A stretch of DNA of 30,232 nt from JAGQUL01 sp038212015 (GCA_038212015.1 JBBQUY010000042.1:1-30232), one strand, 5' to 3'. Counted from the first letter of the stretch, positions 1 to 7,713 are shown. The notes: generated by a model from the letters alone, not told the origin. Numbers and translations: made by a program.

Positions 1-1945
1 ACCACTTCTGGAACATCGCAAGCACGACCGGGGCGGCTGCGCTGCCACCGTGGCCGCCGCCGTCGACGAATGCACATGCGGCAATCGTCGGGTCATCGGC
101 GGGTGCGTAGCCGCAGTACCAGGCGAGGTCGCTCTGGCCGACCTTCTCCGCCGTGCCGGTCTTGCCGGCGGTCGAGACCTGGAATCCGGAGAACACGCCG
201 CTCGCGGTGCCGTTGCCACCTTCGTTCACGCGGCGCAGGCCTTCCTGTACGGCGGCCATGTCACCGGGATCGAGGTTGAGGTCGACGGACTTGCCCGCCG
301 GCATCTCCACCTTGTCGCGCCCGCCGATGTCCTGGATGCTCTTGGCGATGCGCGGCGTGTGCAGCGTGCCGCCGTTGCCGATCGTGGCGTACGCGTTCGC
401 CATCTGCAGCACCGTCACCTCCAGGAAGCCCTGTCCGATCGAGAGGTTCGCGGAATCACCCGGCAGCCAATACTTGTCGACTGGGTGGTCGGGCCACGTC
501 TTCGCCTTCCATGTGGGAGTGGGCATGCGTCCCGGCAGCTCGCCCGACAGGTCGATGCCGGTCTCGCGTCCGAGGCCGAACTTCTGCGCCCACTGCTGCA
601 GCACCGGTCCGGTGGCGTTGTCGAAGTAGATGGACAGGTAGTAGAAGTAGGTGTTGCAGGAAATCTCGAGCGCCTGCCCCAGGTCGATCGCACCGAGGTG
701 GTCGGTCCGGTTGTTAGGGAATTTCAGATTCATGATCTCGAGATAGGGCGGACATCCGATCGGCGTCTCCGCCGTCATGAACTTCTCGCCCATCGCGGCG
801 ATCGCGGTGATCGGCTTGAACGTGGAGCCGGGCGGATACTGGCCGGCGATCGCGCGGTTGAGCATCGGCGCGCGCTTGTTGTTCGCATTGTGCAGCCAGG
901 CAACGGTTCGCTCGTTCTTGACACCCGGCTGCACGAACACGTTCGGATCGTAGCTCGGCCACGACGCGAGCCCGAGCACCTCGCCGTTGCGCGGATCGAT
1001 CGCCACGAACGCGCCGGCCTTCGCGCCACTGCCTTCCTTCGTGCCGCGCACCTTCATGATCGATCGCTCGAGCGCGCGCTCGCCAGCGCGCTGCAGATCG
1101 AGGTCGATCGTCGTGACGAGGTTGCGACCGGGCGTCGGGGGCAGCCCGCGCATGCCGGCATCGGAGCGAACGCCCGCGGCGTCGACCTCGACGGCCTCGT
1201 AGCCGTTGGAGCCACGAAGGTACTCGTCGTAGCGTCGTTCGAGGCCGCTCTTGCCGATGCGGTCGATGAGATCCAGGGTCGGGTGCGCCTCGAGGTCTTC
1301 CTGCGTGACGGCGCCGACCTGGCCGAGGATGTGCGCGGCGGTCTCCTTGCGGACGTAGTCGCGCGTGTACGCGGGGCCGACGTCGACGCCCGGAAATTCG
1401 GCCTGGTGCTCTTCGAGGTAATGCACGACCTCGTCGCTCGGCACGTCGCGGGCGACGATCACCGGCTCGAAGGCACCGGGCGGCGCACTGTCGACACGTT
1501 CGCGGATGTCCGCGATCGTCTTGGGCACCTCGAAGCGGTTGGGCGCGAGCACGCGGCCGAGCTCGTTGATGACCGTGTCGAGGCGCTCGCCGTCGACGTC
1601 CTGCAGGTCGATCGTGACCTGGCGCATCTCGCGGTTGATGACGATCTGCTTGCCGTTGCGATCCAGGATGCTGCCGCGCGGCGCGGCAACCGGCAGCTTG
1701 CGGATCACGTTCGAGTCGGCGCGTTCGGCGTACTCGGCGCCACCGATCACGGTGAGCGCCCACAGGCGCAGCAGCAGGATGCCGATCACCGCGGCACCGA
1801 ACACGCTCGCGATCGCAATGCGCGGCGCGATCGGGCCGACGCCCTCGCGGGGTGAGCGTGCGACGCTCGACAAGCCGCTGATGCCACGCGCGGCGCGCTG
1901 CATGGGCGTGCCTCGACGTCGAGTTCGGGTGGAGCCGCCGTTCAC
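1..1945 (-). CDS. mrdA: Penicillin-binding protein 2 (peptidoglycan DD-transpeptidase), 3' end cut by window
   Basis: Cross-links peptidoglycan during lateral wall synthesis, as partner of MreBCD and normally RodA. Translating the minus strand from the GTG at 1945 gives 648 residues, and the frame is still open at base 1. A basic N-terminus is followed by one membrane span (about residues 44-68) and the dimerisation region starting AAPRGSILDRNG. The transpeptidase motifs are all present: STFK with nucleophile Ser374, SCN at 429-431 and KTG at 595-597. The GTG overlaps the mreD stop (GTGA) and has AGGTGA upstream, which points to translational coupling. An ATG at 1903 with GAGG eight bases upstream is the alternative start. 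Only a few C-terminal residues should be missing, and rodA would be expected next, outside the window. Family assignment is firm; the exact start is not. Confidence 0.95.
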   Translation of the reverse strand, partial: MNGGSTRTRRRGTPMQRAARGISGLSSVARSPREGVGPIAPRIAIASVFGAAVIGILLLRLWALTVIGGAEYAERADSNVIRKLPVAAPRGSILDRNGKQIVINREMRQVTIDLQDVDGERLDTVINELGRVLAPNRFEVPKTIADIRERVDSAPPGAFEPVIVARDVPSDEVVHYLEEHQAEFPGVDVGPAYTRDYVRKETAAHILGQVGAVTQEDLEAHPTLDLIDRIGKSGLERRYDEYLRGSNGYEAVEVDAAGVRSDAGMRGLPPTPGRNLVTTIDLDLQRAGERALERSIMKVRGTKEGSGAKAGAFVAIDPRNGEVLGLASWPSYDPNVFVQPGVKNERTVAWLHNANNKRAPMLNRAIAGQYPPGSTFKPITAIAAMGEKFMTAETPIGCPPYLEIMNLKFPNNRTDHLGAIDLGQALEISCNTYFYYLSIYFDNATGPVLQQWAQKFGLGRETGIDLSGELPGRMPTPTWKAKTWPDHPVDKYWLPGDSANLSIGQGFLEVTVLQMANAYATIGNGGTLHTPRIAKSIQDIGGRDKVEMPAGKSVDLNLDPGDMAAVQEGLRRVNEGGNGTASGVFSGFQVSTAGKTGTAEKVGQSDLAWYCGYAPADDPTIAACAFVDGGGHGGSAAAPVVLAMFQKW

Positions 1946-2469
1946 GCGGCTTCACCTGATCCGAGCGGCGCGATCGCGTTCGCGGCAACGAGCACGCGAC
2001 GCACGAGCAGGAAGACGGGCAGCGCGAGCATCGAGCTGATCACGGTGACGAGTGCGGCCTGGCCGAGCAGACCATCCACGCGCGCGGGCGCGGGGCTGAC
2101 CAGGAATTCGACGAGCGGGCGGCCGACCTGCATCGCAAGCGTGGCGAACACGCCGGCGAGCAGCGGCGGCGCGGGATGGTCGTCGGTGATGAGTGCTTCG
2201 CCCACGCGCCCGATCGTGTAGCCCACGAGCGTGCCGACGAGCGCGTGCGGGCCGAGCGGCAGCGCGGCAAACAGCGCGATTGCCACGCCGGCGAGGAAGC
2301 CATGGGCGGCGCCGGAGACCGAGCCGGTCAGCAGCGCGATCGCGGCGACGACGAGGATGAGGACGTCCGGGTAGGCGTCGCCCACCTCGATGCGGTACGC
2401 CACCGACACCTGCAGCAGTGCGGCGAACAGCACGAGGAGCACGCTGGTGATGCGAGCGCTGAAGCTCAC
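1942..2469 (-). CDS. mreD: Rod shape-determining protein MreD
   Basis: Polytopic membrane component of the elongasome that accompanies MreB and MreC. The 175-residue product is hydrophobic almost throughout, with about five predicted spans. It begins with a short basic N-terminus and first span (residues about 8-24), and carries a Pro-containing loop around residues 120-130. Length and hydropathy fit the MreD family, which has weak sequence conservation, so position between mreC and PBP2 is an important part of the call. Its ATG overlaps the end of mreC by four bases (ATGA) and its stop overlaps the PBP2 GTG, so mreC-mreD-mrdA form a tightly coupled translational unit. Confidence 0.9.
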   Translation of the reverse strand: MSFSARITSVLLVLFAALLQVSVAYRIEVGDAYPDVLILVVAAIALLTGSVSGAAHGFLAGVAIALFAALPLGPHALVGTLVGYTIGRVGEALITDDHPAPPLLAGVFATLAMQVGRPLVEFLVSPAPARVDGLLGQAALVTVISSMLALPVFLLVRRVLVAANAIAPLGSGEAA

Positions 2470-3497
2470 TCGCTGCTCCGACGCTTGCTCGTGACGATCA
2501 TGACTTCATCGATGCGGTCGAAGTCGGCGAACGGCGTGACCTGCACCGTCTTGTGCAGGTCGGCCGGGTCATTGCCGACGTTCGTGACGATGCCGATCGG
2601 CAGGCCCTTGGGATAGATCGATCGCAGTTCGCCGTTCTTCGACGCGAAGCCGCTCGTCACGACCTGGTCATCCTTGGCGACCTCGGCTGACTGCTTCACG
2701 AAGCGCAGCTGCATCGTCGGCGTCCCCTCGGTGGAGACGGTCTTGAGCACGCCCCATGCCTCGCTGCCGGTGACCGCAGCGCTGACCGCCTGCGTGTCGT
2801 CGAGGATCAGGCCGACGCGTGCATAGTCGGGAGTGACCGACATCACGCGGCCGATGAGCCCGCCGGGCACCATCACGGGGTCGTTGACCTGGACGCCGTC
2901 GCTGGAGCCGCGGTCGATGACGAGGCTGCGTTCGACGGCGCCGGGCTGGCGCACGGTGACGCTCGCCCAGATGCGGTCGTAGGCGCTCTCGTTGGGGAAC
3001 GTGAACGTCTCGTCGAACGCGAGCGCGCGGCGCAGGCGCTCGTTGTCGTCGGCCTGCTCCTTGGAGAAGCGCAGCTGCTCGCGCAGATCGGCATTCTCGG
3101 CCTTGAGCTCGGGGTTCTCGGACGTGGCGCTGAACAGGCGGCCGGTCCAGTCCCAGGCGCCGGCGATCGGATCCCACGCGCGCGACATGCCGCGCTCGAT
3201 CGGCGACACGACCTCGAGCACCGCGAGCTGCACGCCGCTCGGCTCGCCCTCGCCCTGGTAGCTGGCGGTGATGAGCGCCATCGACACGATGATCAGGCCC
3301 GCGAAGGCGGCACGGCGCACGGGCACGGCGGCTCGGCGGCGCGGGAACACGGTCCCTCTCGCGCGCGCACCTGCGCCCCCGCGCGCGGGACGAGAACGTC
3401 GATCGACGTAGGACGCCTCCGGAGCGACGGGTCCTCCTGTCGCGGAGACGTTGGCGCGCTTGGAGCGGCGGGGTGTTCGGGGGAGCATGGAACGCAT
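2466..3497 (-). CDS. mreC: Rod shape-determining protein MreC
   Basis: Bitopic scaffold protein that links the MreB filament to the periplasmic or extracellular wall-synthesis enzymes. The chosen ATG (3497) has GAAGG six bases upstream and gives 343 residues. A second ATG lies at 3488, and the frame stays open upstream to an ATG at 3581 with no good ribosome site. The product has a long, strongly basic cytoplasmic tail (about residues 1-63), one membrane span (about 64-80), a coiled coil rich in Glu/Leu/Arg (about 128-160), then the beta-rich MreC core ending near IDEVMIVTSKRR. The extended Arg/Pro/Gly-rich cytoplasmic tail is longer than in E. coli MreC. The gene follows mreB after 138 bases and overlaps mreD. 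Confidence 0.95.
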   Translation of the reverse strand: MRSMLPRTPRRSKRANVSATGGPVAPEASYVDRRSRPARGGAGARARGTVFPRRRAAVPVRRAAFAGLIIVSMALITASYQGEGEPSGVQLAVLEVVSPIERGMSRAWDPIAGAWDWTGRLFSATSENPELKAENADLREQLRFSKEQADDNERLRRALAFDETFTFPNESAYDRIWASVTVRQPGAVERSLVIDRGSSDGVQVNDPVMVPGGLIGRVMSVTPDYARVGLILDDTQAVSAAVTGSEAWGVLKTVSTEGTPTMQLRFVKQSAEVAKDDQVVTSGFASKNGELRSIYPKGLPIGIVTNVGNDPADLHKTVQVTPFADFDRIDEVMIVTSKRRSSE

Positions 3498-3606
3498 GGA
3501 AGCCTTCAGTGTGTCGAGTGGCGGCGAACTCGAGTTGCGTGATCGCTGGACGATCCGCAGGTGTTGGCCGCACCCTGCCACGGACGCCTCGCGGCGTGCG
3601 TCACTA

Positions 3607-3625
3607 GCCGGGGTCGTAACCCGGC
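3607..3625 (-). other. Hairpin between mreB and mreC
   Basis: Perfect 6-bp inverted repeat GCCGGG / CCCGGC with a 7-base loop, ten bases after the mreB stop. No T-tract follows on the minus strand, so it looks more like a processing, attenuation or mRNA-stability element than a full terminator. It could set the ratio of MreB to MreCD. Confidence 0.35.
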
Positions 3626-3635
3626 GATTTCCGGA

Positions 3636-4676
3636 TCAATACTGGCGCTGGGCGCGACGTCGCGTCTGCTGCGAGCGCTGGATCGTCTCGTACTCCTCGA
3701 GCGAGCGGCCGGCACCGATCGCCACGCAGGTGAGCGGCGATTCGGCGACGTGCACCGGCATGTGGGTGTCGAATCGAAGGCGTTCGTCGAGCCCGTTGAG
3801 GAGCGCGCCGCCACCGGCGAGCATGATGCCGCGGTCCATGATGTCGGACGCGAGCTCCGGCGGGGTCTTGTCGAGCGTCAGCTTCACGGCGTCGACGATC
3901 TGGTCGACCGGCTCCTTGAGTGCTTCGCGGACCTCCTCGGAGGTGAGCACGAGCGTCTTGGGCAGGCCGGTGACGAGGTCGCGACCGCGGATCTCGGCCT
4001 TGGCTTCCTGGCCCATCGCGAATGCCGAGCCGATCTCGAGCTTGAGCTCCTCGGCCGTCTGGTGGCCGATGAGGATCTTGTAGTCGCGCTTGACGTACTG
4101 GATGATCGCTTCGTCCATCTCGTCGCCGCCGACGCGGAGCGAGTGGGCGACGACGATGCCGCCGAGCGACACGACCGCGACTTCGGTGGTGCCGCCGCCG
4201 ATGTCGACGATCATCGAGCCGGTCGGCTCACCGGTGGGCAGGCCCGACCCGATCGCGGCAGCCATCGGCTCCTCGATGAGGTAGGCGTGGCGGGCACCGG
4301 CCGAGAGCGTGGCTTCCTCGACTGCGCGCTTTTCGACGTTGGTGACGCCGGATGGGACGCAGACGACGACGCGCGGATGCGCGAAGCGGTTGGCGTGCAC
4401 CTTCTTGATGAAGTGGCGCAGCATCTGTTCGCACACGTCGAAGTCGGCGATGACGCCGTCCTTGAGCGGGCGAATGGCGGTGATCGACGCCGGCGTGCGA
4501 CCAAGCATGCGCTTGGCCTCGATGCCGACGGCGTGCACGTCGCCGGTGCGCTGGTCGATCGCCACCACGGACGGCTCGGAGAGCACGATCCCGCGGCCGC
4601 GAACGTAGACGAGTGTATTGGCGGTGCCGAGGTCGACAGCGATGTCGCGGGCACCGATTCCAGAGAAGCCGAACAT
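3636..4676 (-). CDS. mreB: Actin-like rod shape protein MreB
   Basis: ATPase that forms membrane-bound filaments and directs the elongasome. The 346-residue product has the full actin-fold signature: phosphate-1 loop DLGTANT (15-21), EEPMAAAIG (135-143), phosphate-2 loop DIGGGTTEVAV (158-168) and the adenosine motif LAGGGALLNG near residue 290. The N-terminal MFGFSGIG is short and hydrophobic and could serve as the membrane anchor. The C-terminus is unusually basic and Gln-rich (RSQQTRRRAQRQY). It is the first gene of mreB-mreC-mreD-mrdA. There is no Shine-Dalgarno sequence, but a TATTCT hexamer sits seven bases before the ATG, so the operon message may be leaderless. Confidence 0.97.
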   Translation of the reverse strand: MFGFSGIGARDIAVDLGTANTLVYVRGRGIVLSEPSVVAIDQRTGDVHAVGIEAKRMLGRTPASITAIRPLKDGVIADFDVCEQMLRHFIKKVHANRFAHPRVVVCVPSGVTNVEKRAVEEATLSAGARHAYLIEEPMAAAIGSGLPTGEPTGSMIVDIGGGTTEVAVVSLGGIVVAHSLRVGGDEMDEAIIQYVKRDYKILIGHQTAEELKLEIGSAFAMGQEAKAEIRGRDLVTGLPKTLVLTSEEVREALKEPVDQIVDAVKLTLDKTPPELASDIMDRGIMLAGGGALLNGLDERLRFDTHMPVHVAESPLTCVAIGAGRSLEEYETIQRSQQTRRRAQRQY

Positions 4677-4683
4677 GCCGACG

Positions 4684-4689
4684 AGAATA
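4684..4689 (-). promoter_or_regulatory. Candidate -10 element of the mreB operon
   Basis: TATTCT on the minus strand, a TANNNT match, ends seven bases before the mreB ATG, which would place the transcription start at or next to the initiation codon. No convincing -35 is visible. Inferred from spacing and from the same arrangement at other genes here. Confidence 0.45.
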
Positions 4690-4750
4690 CGCGGGATGCG
4701 GGTCGATCCGCGCTGCCGCGCGGGTGCGGCGTCCGGTGGCGGCCAGCGGG

Positions 4751-4767
4751 GCGGCCCGATTGGCCGC
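4751..4767 (-). terminator. Inverted repeat downstream of the PLD-like gene
   Basis: Perfect GCGGCC / GGCCGC stem of 6 bp with a 5-base loop (CGATT), about 90 bases after the stop of the upstream minus-strand gene and about 75 bases before mreB. It could end transcription of the PLD-like gene ahead of the mreB promoter. No T-run follows. Confidence 0.3.
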
Positions 4768-4805
4768 GCCGTCAGCGCAGTTCGCCGTTCGCGACTGCAG
4801 CCACA

Positions 4806-4821
4806 CCGTCATGGATGACGG
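4806..4821. promoter_or_regulatory. Palindrome CCGTCATGGATGACGG upstream of mreB
   Basis: Seven-base arms CCGTCAT and ATGACGG around a 2-base centre form a 16-base near-perfect palindrome between the PLD-like gene and mreB. The short centre favours a protein-binding operator, although a 6-bp stem with a TGGA loop could also form as a hairpin 35 bases after the PLD-like stop. Confidence 0.35.
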
Positions 4822-4855
4822 CCTCACTGCAATCGCGAGTACGGCCGTGGATTGA

Positions 4856-5461
4856 TCAGCGCAGGTCGGGCGCGGGCGCCGGGCGGGCGAGGCCGAGTGC
4901 GGTGAACGCCTCGAGCCGCTCCGCGGCCTCGGACTTTTCTGCCGCCGTGGCGATGGCGGCGTCCCAGTCGATCTCGGCGGCGGGCAGCGCCGCGTCCCAT
5001 TGCCGGTCGAACCAGGTGCGGAGCTCGGCGAGCGCCGCCGGCTCTTCGCCGTGGATCGCCACGCCGAGCTCGACGTTGCGGGTGCGGCCCGCTGCGGTGA
5101 GGTTGGCGCTTCCCACCAGCGCGCTGCGCCAGACGCCGTCGGCGCCCGCGATGCCCGCGAGCTTGGCGTGGAAGATCCCGCCGCCTGCGGGTGCGTCGAT
5201 GAACCGAAGCTCGAGTGCGGGATCCGTCGCGGCCTCGCGCGCTGCGCGCCATCCCTTCCTGGTGGAGCCGGCCGTCCACAGCAGCAGGCGGGCGTGGTCT
5301 CCAACGCGGGCGGCCAGGTCGAGCACGGTCGCGCAGGCGGTGGCATCCCAGTACGCACTGGCGACCGCGAGGCAGTCACCACCTCGGGGCGTGACCTGTT
5401 CGACGATCGTCTCGATGTCGACGAGGTCGTGAGCGCGCGTTCCGACGAGGGTGATCGGCAT
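4856..5461 (-). CDS. Single-HKD phospholipase D-like protein
   Basis: Predicted member of the PLD/nuclease superfamily, 201 residues from the ATG at 5461. The active-site signature is H98-x-K100, then D108, G117-S118-x-N120 and E131. The spacing from Lys to Asp is eight residues, longer than the canonical HxKxxxxD, so the Asp assignment is tentative. There is one HKD motif only, so an active enzyme would have to dimerise, as single-motif bacterial PLD nucleases do. No signal peptide or membrane span is seen, so it should be cytoplasmic. Residues 24-63 resemble the first beta strand-helix unit of the fold. The substrate (DNA, RNA or phospholipid) cannot be read from sequence. The gene lies between maf and mreB and is divergent from the small acidic gene at 5520. 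Confidence 0.7.
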   Translation of the reverse strand: MPITLVGTRAHDLVDIETIVEQVTPRGGDCLAVASAYWDATACATVLDLAARVGDHARLLLWTAGSTRKGWRAAREAATDPALELRFIDAPAGGGIFHAKLAGIAGADGVWRSALVGSANLTAAGRTRNVELGVAIHGEEPAALAELRTWFDRQWDAALPAAEIDWDAAIATAAEKSEAAERLEAFTALGLARPAPAPDLR

Positions 5462-5519
5462 GGAGCCTGTCTGCCCGATTCGCGGTGTGACCGGACACGT
5501 CGTCGGGCATGAGGTGTCC

Positions 5520-5750
5520 ATGAGCGGCGACGACACACCCACCACGCCCGATCCCGAGGCCCCCGACGCGAAGCTGGACCCTGCGGGGCTGCAGGACGCG
5601 CTCGGTCGGACCGGGCGCATGCTCAAGACGGCGGGCCTGCCGTTCGACGAGGATGAGTTCGAGGACGCCGACGACGATTCGCTGAGCGATTCGAGCGAGA
5701 GCGGGTCCAGCAGCAGCGAGGACTCCTCCAGCTCCTCCGAAGAGGAATAG
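5520..5750 (+). CDS. Small acidic Ser/Glu/Asp-rich protein
   Basis: Unrecognised 76-residue product with a good ribosome site (GAGGTG five bases before ATG). Residues 1-22 are Asp/Pro/Thr-rich. Residues 22-40 (AGLQDALGRTGRMLKTAGL) could form one amphipathic helix. Residues 42-76 are almost only Asp, Glu and Ser, ending in a Ser5-Glu3 run. Net charge is very negative and there is no membrane span. This looks like an intrinsically disordered polyanion that could bind a basic partner, metal, or a nucleic-acid-binding protein by mimicry. It shares a 58-base divergent promoter region with the PLD-like gene, so the two may be co-regulated; a regulator or inhibitor role toward the nuclease is only a hypothesis. 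Confidence 0.6.
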   Translation: MSGDDTPTTPDPEAPDAKLDPAGLQDALGRTGRMLKTAGLPFDEDEFEDADDDSLSDSSESGSSSSEDSSSSSEEE

Positions 5751-5755
5751 CGCGC

Positions 5756-5773
5756 CTGCAGCCAAAGCTGCAG
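5756..5773 (+). terminator. Hairpin after the acidic protein gene
   Basis: Perfect 7-bp stem CTGCAGC / GCTGCAG with a CAAA loop starts five bases after the stop codon at 5750. No T-tract follows (GAAAGTCCC). A stem-only terminator is plausible in a GC-rich genome. Confidence 0.45.
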
Positions 5774-5902
5774 AAAGTCCCACCTGGCTAGCGCAATGCA
5801 TACCCTTATGGGGGTTCCTGTTCCACTGCAGTCGACTCTCGTCCCAAGGCACCTACCATGTGGAGCGAGACGCAACTGTCAGAACGTCGGGGGGGCGTCG
5901 GC

Positions 5903-6565
5903 ATGCTGATCGAATCGGAACGTCTCATCGAACACCGCGACCGCGCGATCCAGGGCGTCATCGCGGGACTCGTCATCGCGGCCGTGTTCGCAACCGTGGG
6001 CCTGTCGGCGCGCGAAGTCACCACGTCCCGAGCCGAGGTCGACCCGACACCCGATGACGTCGTGCATGTCGACTGGTTCGACCAGGTGCGACGCCTCGTC
6101 GTCGGGGCTGTCCCGCTGGATGCCGCGGTCGACGAGGTTCGAGCGGCGGGGACGACGTCCGGTTCAGGCAATCGCTCCGACGTCGGTGGTGAATCGTCGA
6201 CCCAGGAACGGACCCCCGCCCCCGGCTCGCACGTCGACCCACGCACGCCTGCGAGTGGCGGGTCGACGACGACGACCGGCGGAAGCACTGTCGGTGGCGG
6301 CGCCGAAGGCGACGTGAATGGGTCCAATGGCACGGGGACCGGTACGGCCGACGCAACCGTCGACACGCCGATCGTGGGTGCGGGCACGACGACGACTGCG
6401 AGGGTCGGCACCGAGGGCGGCGGATCGATGGGCGCATCCAGTTCGACGGCGGTCACGACTCCCGTGACCACGACGACCGCGCAGGTCGATGCGACCGTCG
6501 ATGCCGATACCGGTATCGACGCTGGTGTCAGCGGCGAGGTCGGGGTCAGTGGCCTGGGCCTGTGA
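5903..6565 (+). CDS. Membrane-anchored Thr/Gly-rich protein of unknown function
   Basis: Unrecognised. I chose the ATG at 5903, which follows a G-rich stretch. The in-frame ATG at 5858 would add 15 residues whose codons (caa, tca, gaa) are less GC3-rich than the rest. The 220-residue product has a short charged cytoplasmic segment, one membrane span (about residues 17-35, AIQGVIAGLVIAAVFATVGL) and a short ordered region with VHVDWFDQVRRLVVG. The rest is a long extracellular tail of Thr, Gly, Ser and Val with poly-Thr clusters and no Cys. The topology resembles wall-spanning stalk or mucin-like proteins. It converges on maf with a 9-base gap. The Thr-rich tail could be O-glycosylated, but that is inference. 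Confidence 0.6.
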   Translation: MLIESERLIEHRDRAIQGVIAGLVIAAVFATVGLSAREVTTSRAEVDPTPDDVVHVDWFDQVRRLVVGAVPLDAAVDEVRAAGTTSGSGNRSDVGGESSTQERTPAPGSHVDPRTPASGGSTTTTGGSTVGGGAEGDVNGSNGTGTGTADATVDTPIVGAGTTTTARVGTEGGGSMGASSSTAVTTPVTTTTAQVDATVDADTGIDAGVSGEVGVSGLGL

Positions 6566-6574
6566 CGGGGAGGA

Positions 6575-7162
6575 TCAGCCCTCGCTTCGCGCGAGCACGT
6601 CCCACCCCTCCACGTCCTCCAACGTCAGCAGCAGCATCGCGACCGGCAGTCCGACGACGTTCTGGTAGCAGCCACCGATGCCCGACACCATCGCGGCGCC
6701 GGTGCCCTGAATGGCGTAGCCACCCGCGCGGCCTTCCCATTCGCCGCCGGCGACGTAGCGCTCGAGCAGTGCCTCGGGGAACTGGCGAAAGCGCACCTTG
6801 GTGCGCACGGCGCGCTCGAACTGCTCACCCGACGCGGGATGCGTGATGACGAGGCCGCCCACGACGTCGTGCGTGCGGCCGCGCAGCAGGGCGAGCATCG
6901 TGTAGGCGTCCTCGGCGGTTTCGGGCTTGCCGAACGGGATGCCGTCGACGTCGACGACGGTGTCGCAGGCGACCACGAGCTCGTCCGGACGCGCCTGATC
7001 GGCGACGGCCGCTGCCTTCTTCCGCGCGTTCTCGAGCGCGAGTTCGGACGGGTCGCCCATGTCGCGCTCGTCGACCTCGGGTACGACCACCCGAAACGGG
7101 AGGCCGAGCTGTTCGAGGATCGCGGAGCGCTGGGGTGAGCCCGAGGCGAGCAGGATCGGCAT
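6575..7162 (-). CDS. maf: Maf-family nucleoside triphosphate pyrophosphatase
   Basis: Hydrolyses dTTP/UTP or modified nucleotides to monophosphates; in the family it acts as a house-cleaning enzyme and is linked to septum control. The 195-residue product matches the family length. It opens with the nucleotide loop LLASGSPQRSAIL, where the usual SPRR is SPQR, followed by a DERD motif near residue 31, the catalytic ACDTVV segment near residue 64, FGKPETAEDA and a C-terminal YAIQGTGA. The start lies eight bases after the ndk stop, with AAGG in between, so ndk and maf are co-transcribed. Whether it prefers dTTP/UTP or m7GTP cannot be settled here. Confidence 0.93.
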   Translation of the reverse strand: MPILLASGSPQRSAILEQLGLPFRVVVPEVDERDMGDPSELALENARKKAAAVADQARPDELVVACDTVVDVDGIPFGKPETAEDAYTMLALLRGRTHDVVGGLVITHPASGEQFERAVRTKVRFRQFPEALLERYVAGGEWEGRAGGYAIQGTGAAMVSGIGGCYQNVVGLPVAMLLLTLEDVEGWDVLARSEG

Positions 7163-7170
7163 CGTCAGCC

Positions 7171-7596
7171 TTACTTGACGACTTCGCCCTTGCCCGAGAA
7201 CCAGAGCTTGATCTCGCGCTTGGCGGACTTCACCGAGTCGCTGCCGTGCACGACGTTCTCGCCCATCTCCGTGGCGAGGTCGCCGCGGATGGTGCCGGGA
7301 GCGGCGTCGACCGGGTTGGTGGCGCCGATCATCGTGCGGGCGACCTTGACGACGCTCTCGCCCTCAAAGACGAATGCGGCGACCGGGCCCGCGGTGATGC
7401 CCTCGATGAGCTCACCGAAGAACGGTCGCGCCTTGTGCTCGGCGTAGTGCTCCTTGGCCAGCGCCGTGGGCACCTTGAGGAACTTTGCTGCCTTGAGCGT
7501 GTAGCCGCGTGCCTCGAATCGGCGGACGACCTCGCCGACGAGGCCGCGCTCCACGCCGCCCGGCTTGACCATCACGAAGGTTCGCTCAACTGCCAT
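7171..7596 (-). CDS. ndk: Nucleoside diphosphate kinase
   Basis: Transfers the gamma phosphate of ATP to nucleoside diphosphates through a phosphohistidine. The product is 141 residues, the usual short bacterial form, with ATP-binding Lys11 in MVKPGGV and active-site His117 in NVVHGSDS. The ATG at 7596 starts the conserved MAVERTFVMVKP. The frame is open 35 codons further upstream, but those residues do not belong to the family. AGGACGG lies 12-18 bases upstream of the start. The gene is followed at eight bases by maf, so both act in nucleotide pool maintenance from one transcript. Confidence 0.97.
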   Translation of the reverse strand: MAVERTFVMVKPGGVERGLVGEVVRRFEARGYTLKAAKFLKVPTALAKEHYAEHKARPFFGELIEGITAGPVAAFVFEGESVVKVARTMIGATNPVDAAPGTIRGDLATEMGENVVHGSDSVKSAKREIKLWFSGKGEVVK

Positions 7597-7669
7597 GGTG
7601 TGTATCCGTCCTGTGTTGCTGGGTTGTGACTGCGGGAGTGGTCGGGGCCGAACGCCACCGTGCGCGACG

Positions 7670-7693
7670 ACGCCGCACCCGAAGGCGCGGCGT
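7670..7693 (-). terminator. UUCG-loop hairpin after the zinc-ribbon gene
   Basis: On the minus strand a 10-bp stem ACGCCGCGCC / GGTGCGGCGT (one G-U pair) is closed by a C(UUCG)G tetraloop, 20 bases after the stop of the zinc-ribbon gene and about 75 bases before ndk. It is very stable, with no T-tract. It may terminate the upstream gene or stabilise its 3' end. Confidence 0.55.
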
Positions 7694-7713
7694 AGGTTCA
7701 TGTCGCGCGGAAA

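Noticed and set aside
50..1855. 601-codon plus-strand open frame at the left end
   Set aside because: It mirrors PBP2, whose true frame on the minus strand carries STFK, SCN and KTG.
714..1988. 424-codon minus-strand frame overlapping PBP2
   Set aside because: It is the shifted frame of PBP2, Arg-rich without domains. The real frame runs off the window edge.
3561..5432. 623-codon plus-strand frame across mreB and the PLD-like gene
   Set aside because: It is antisense to two convincing genes, with no domain and typical mirror composition.
7597..7620. Similar leader GATACxCACACCATG before ndk and before the RCC1 gene
   Set aside because: Only two sites and about a dozen matching bases; likely chance, so not used as a motif.
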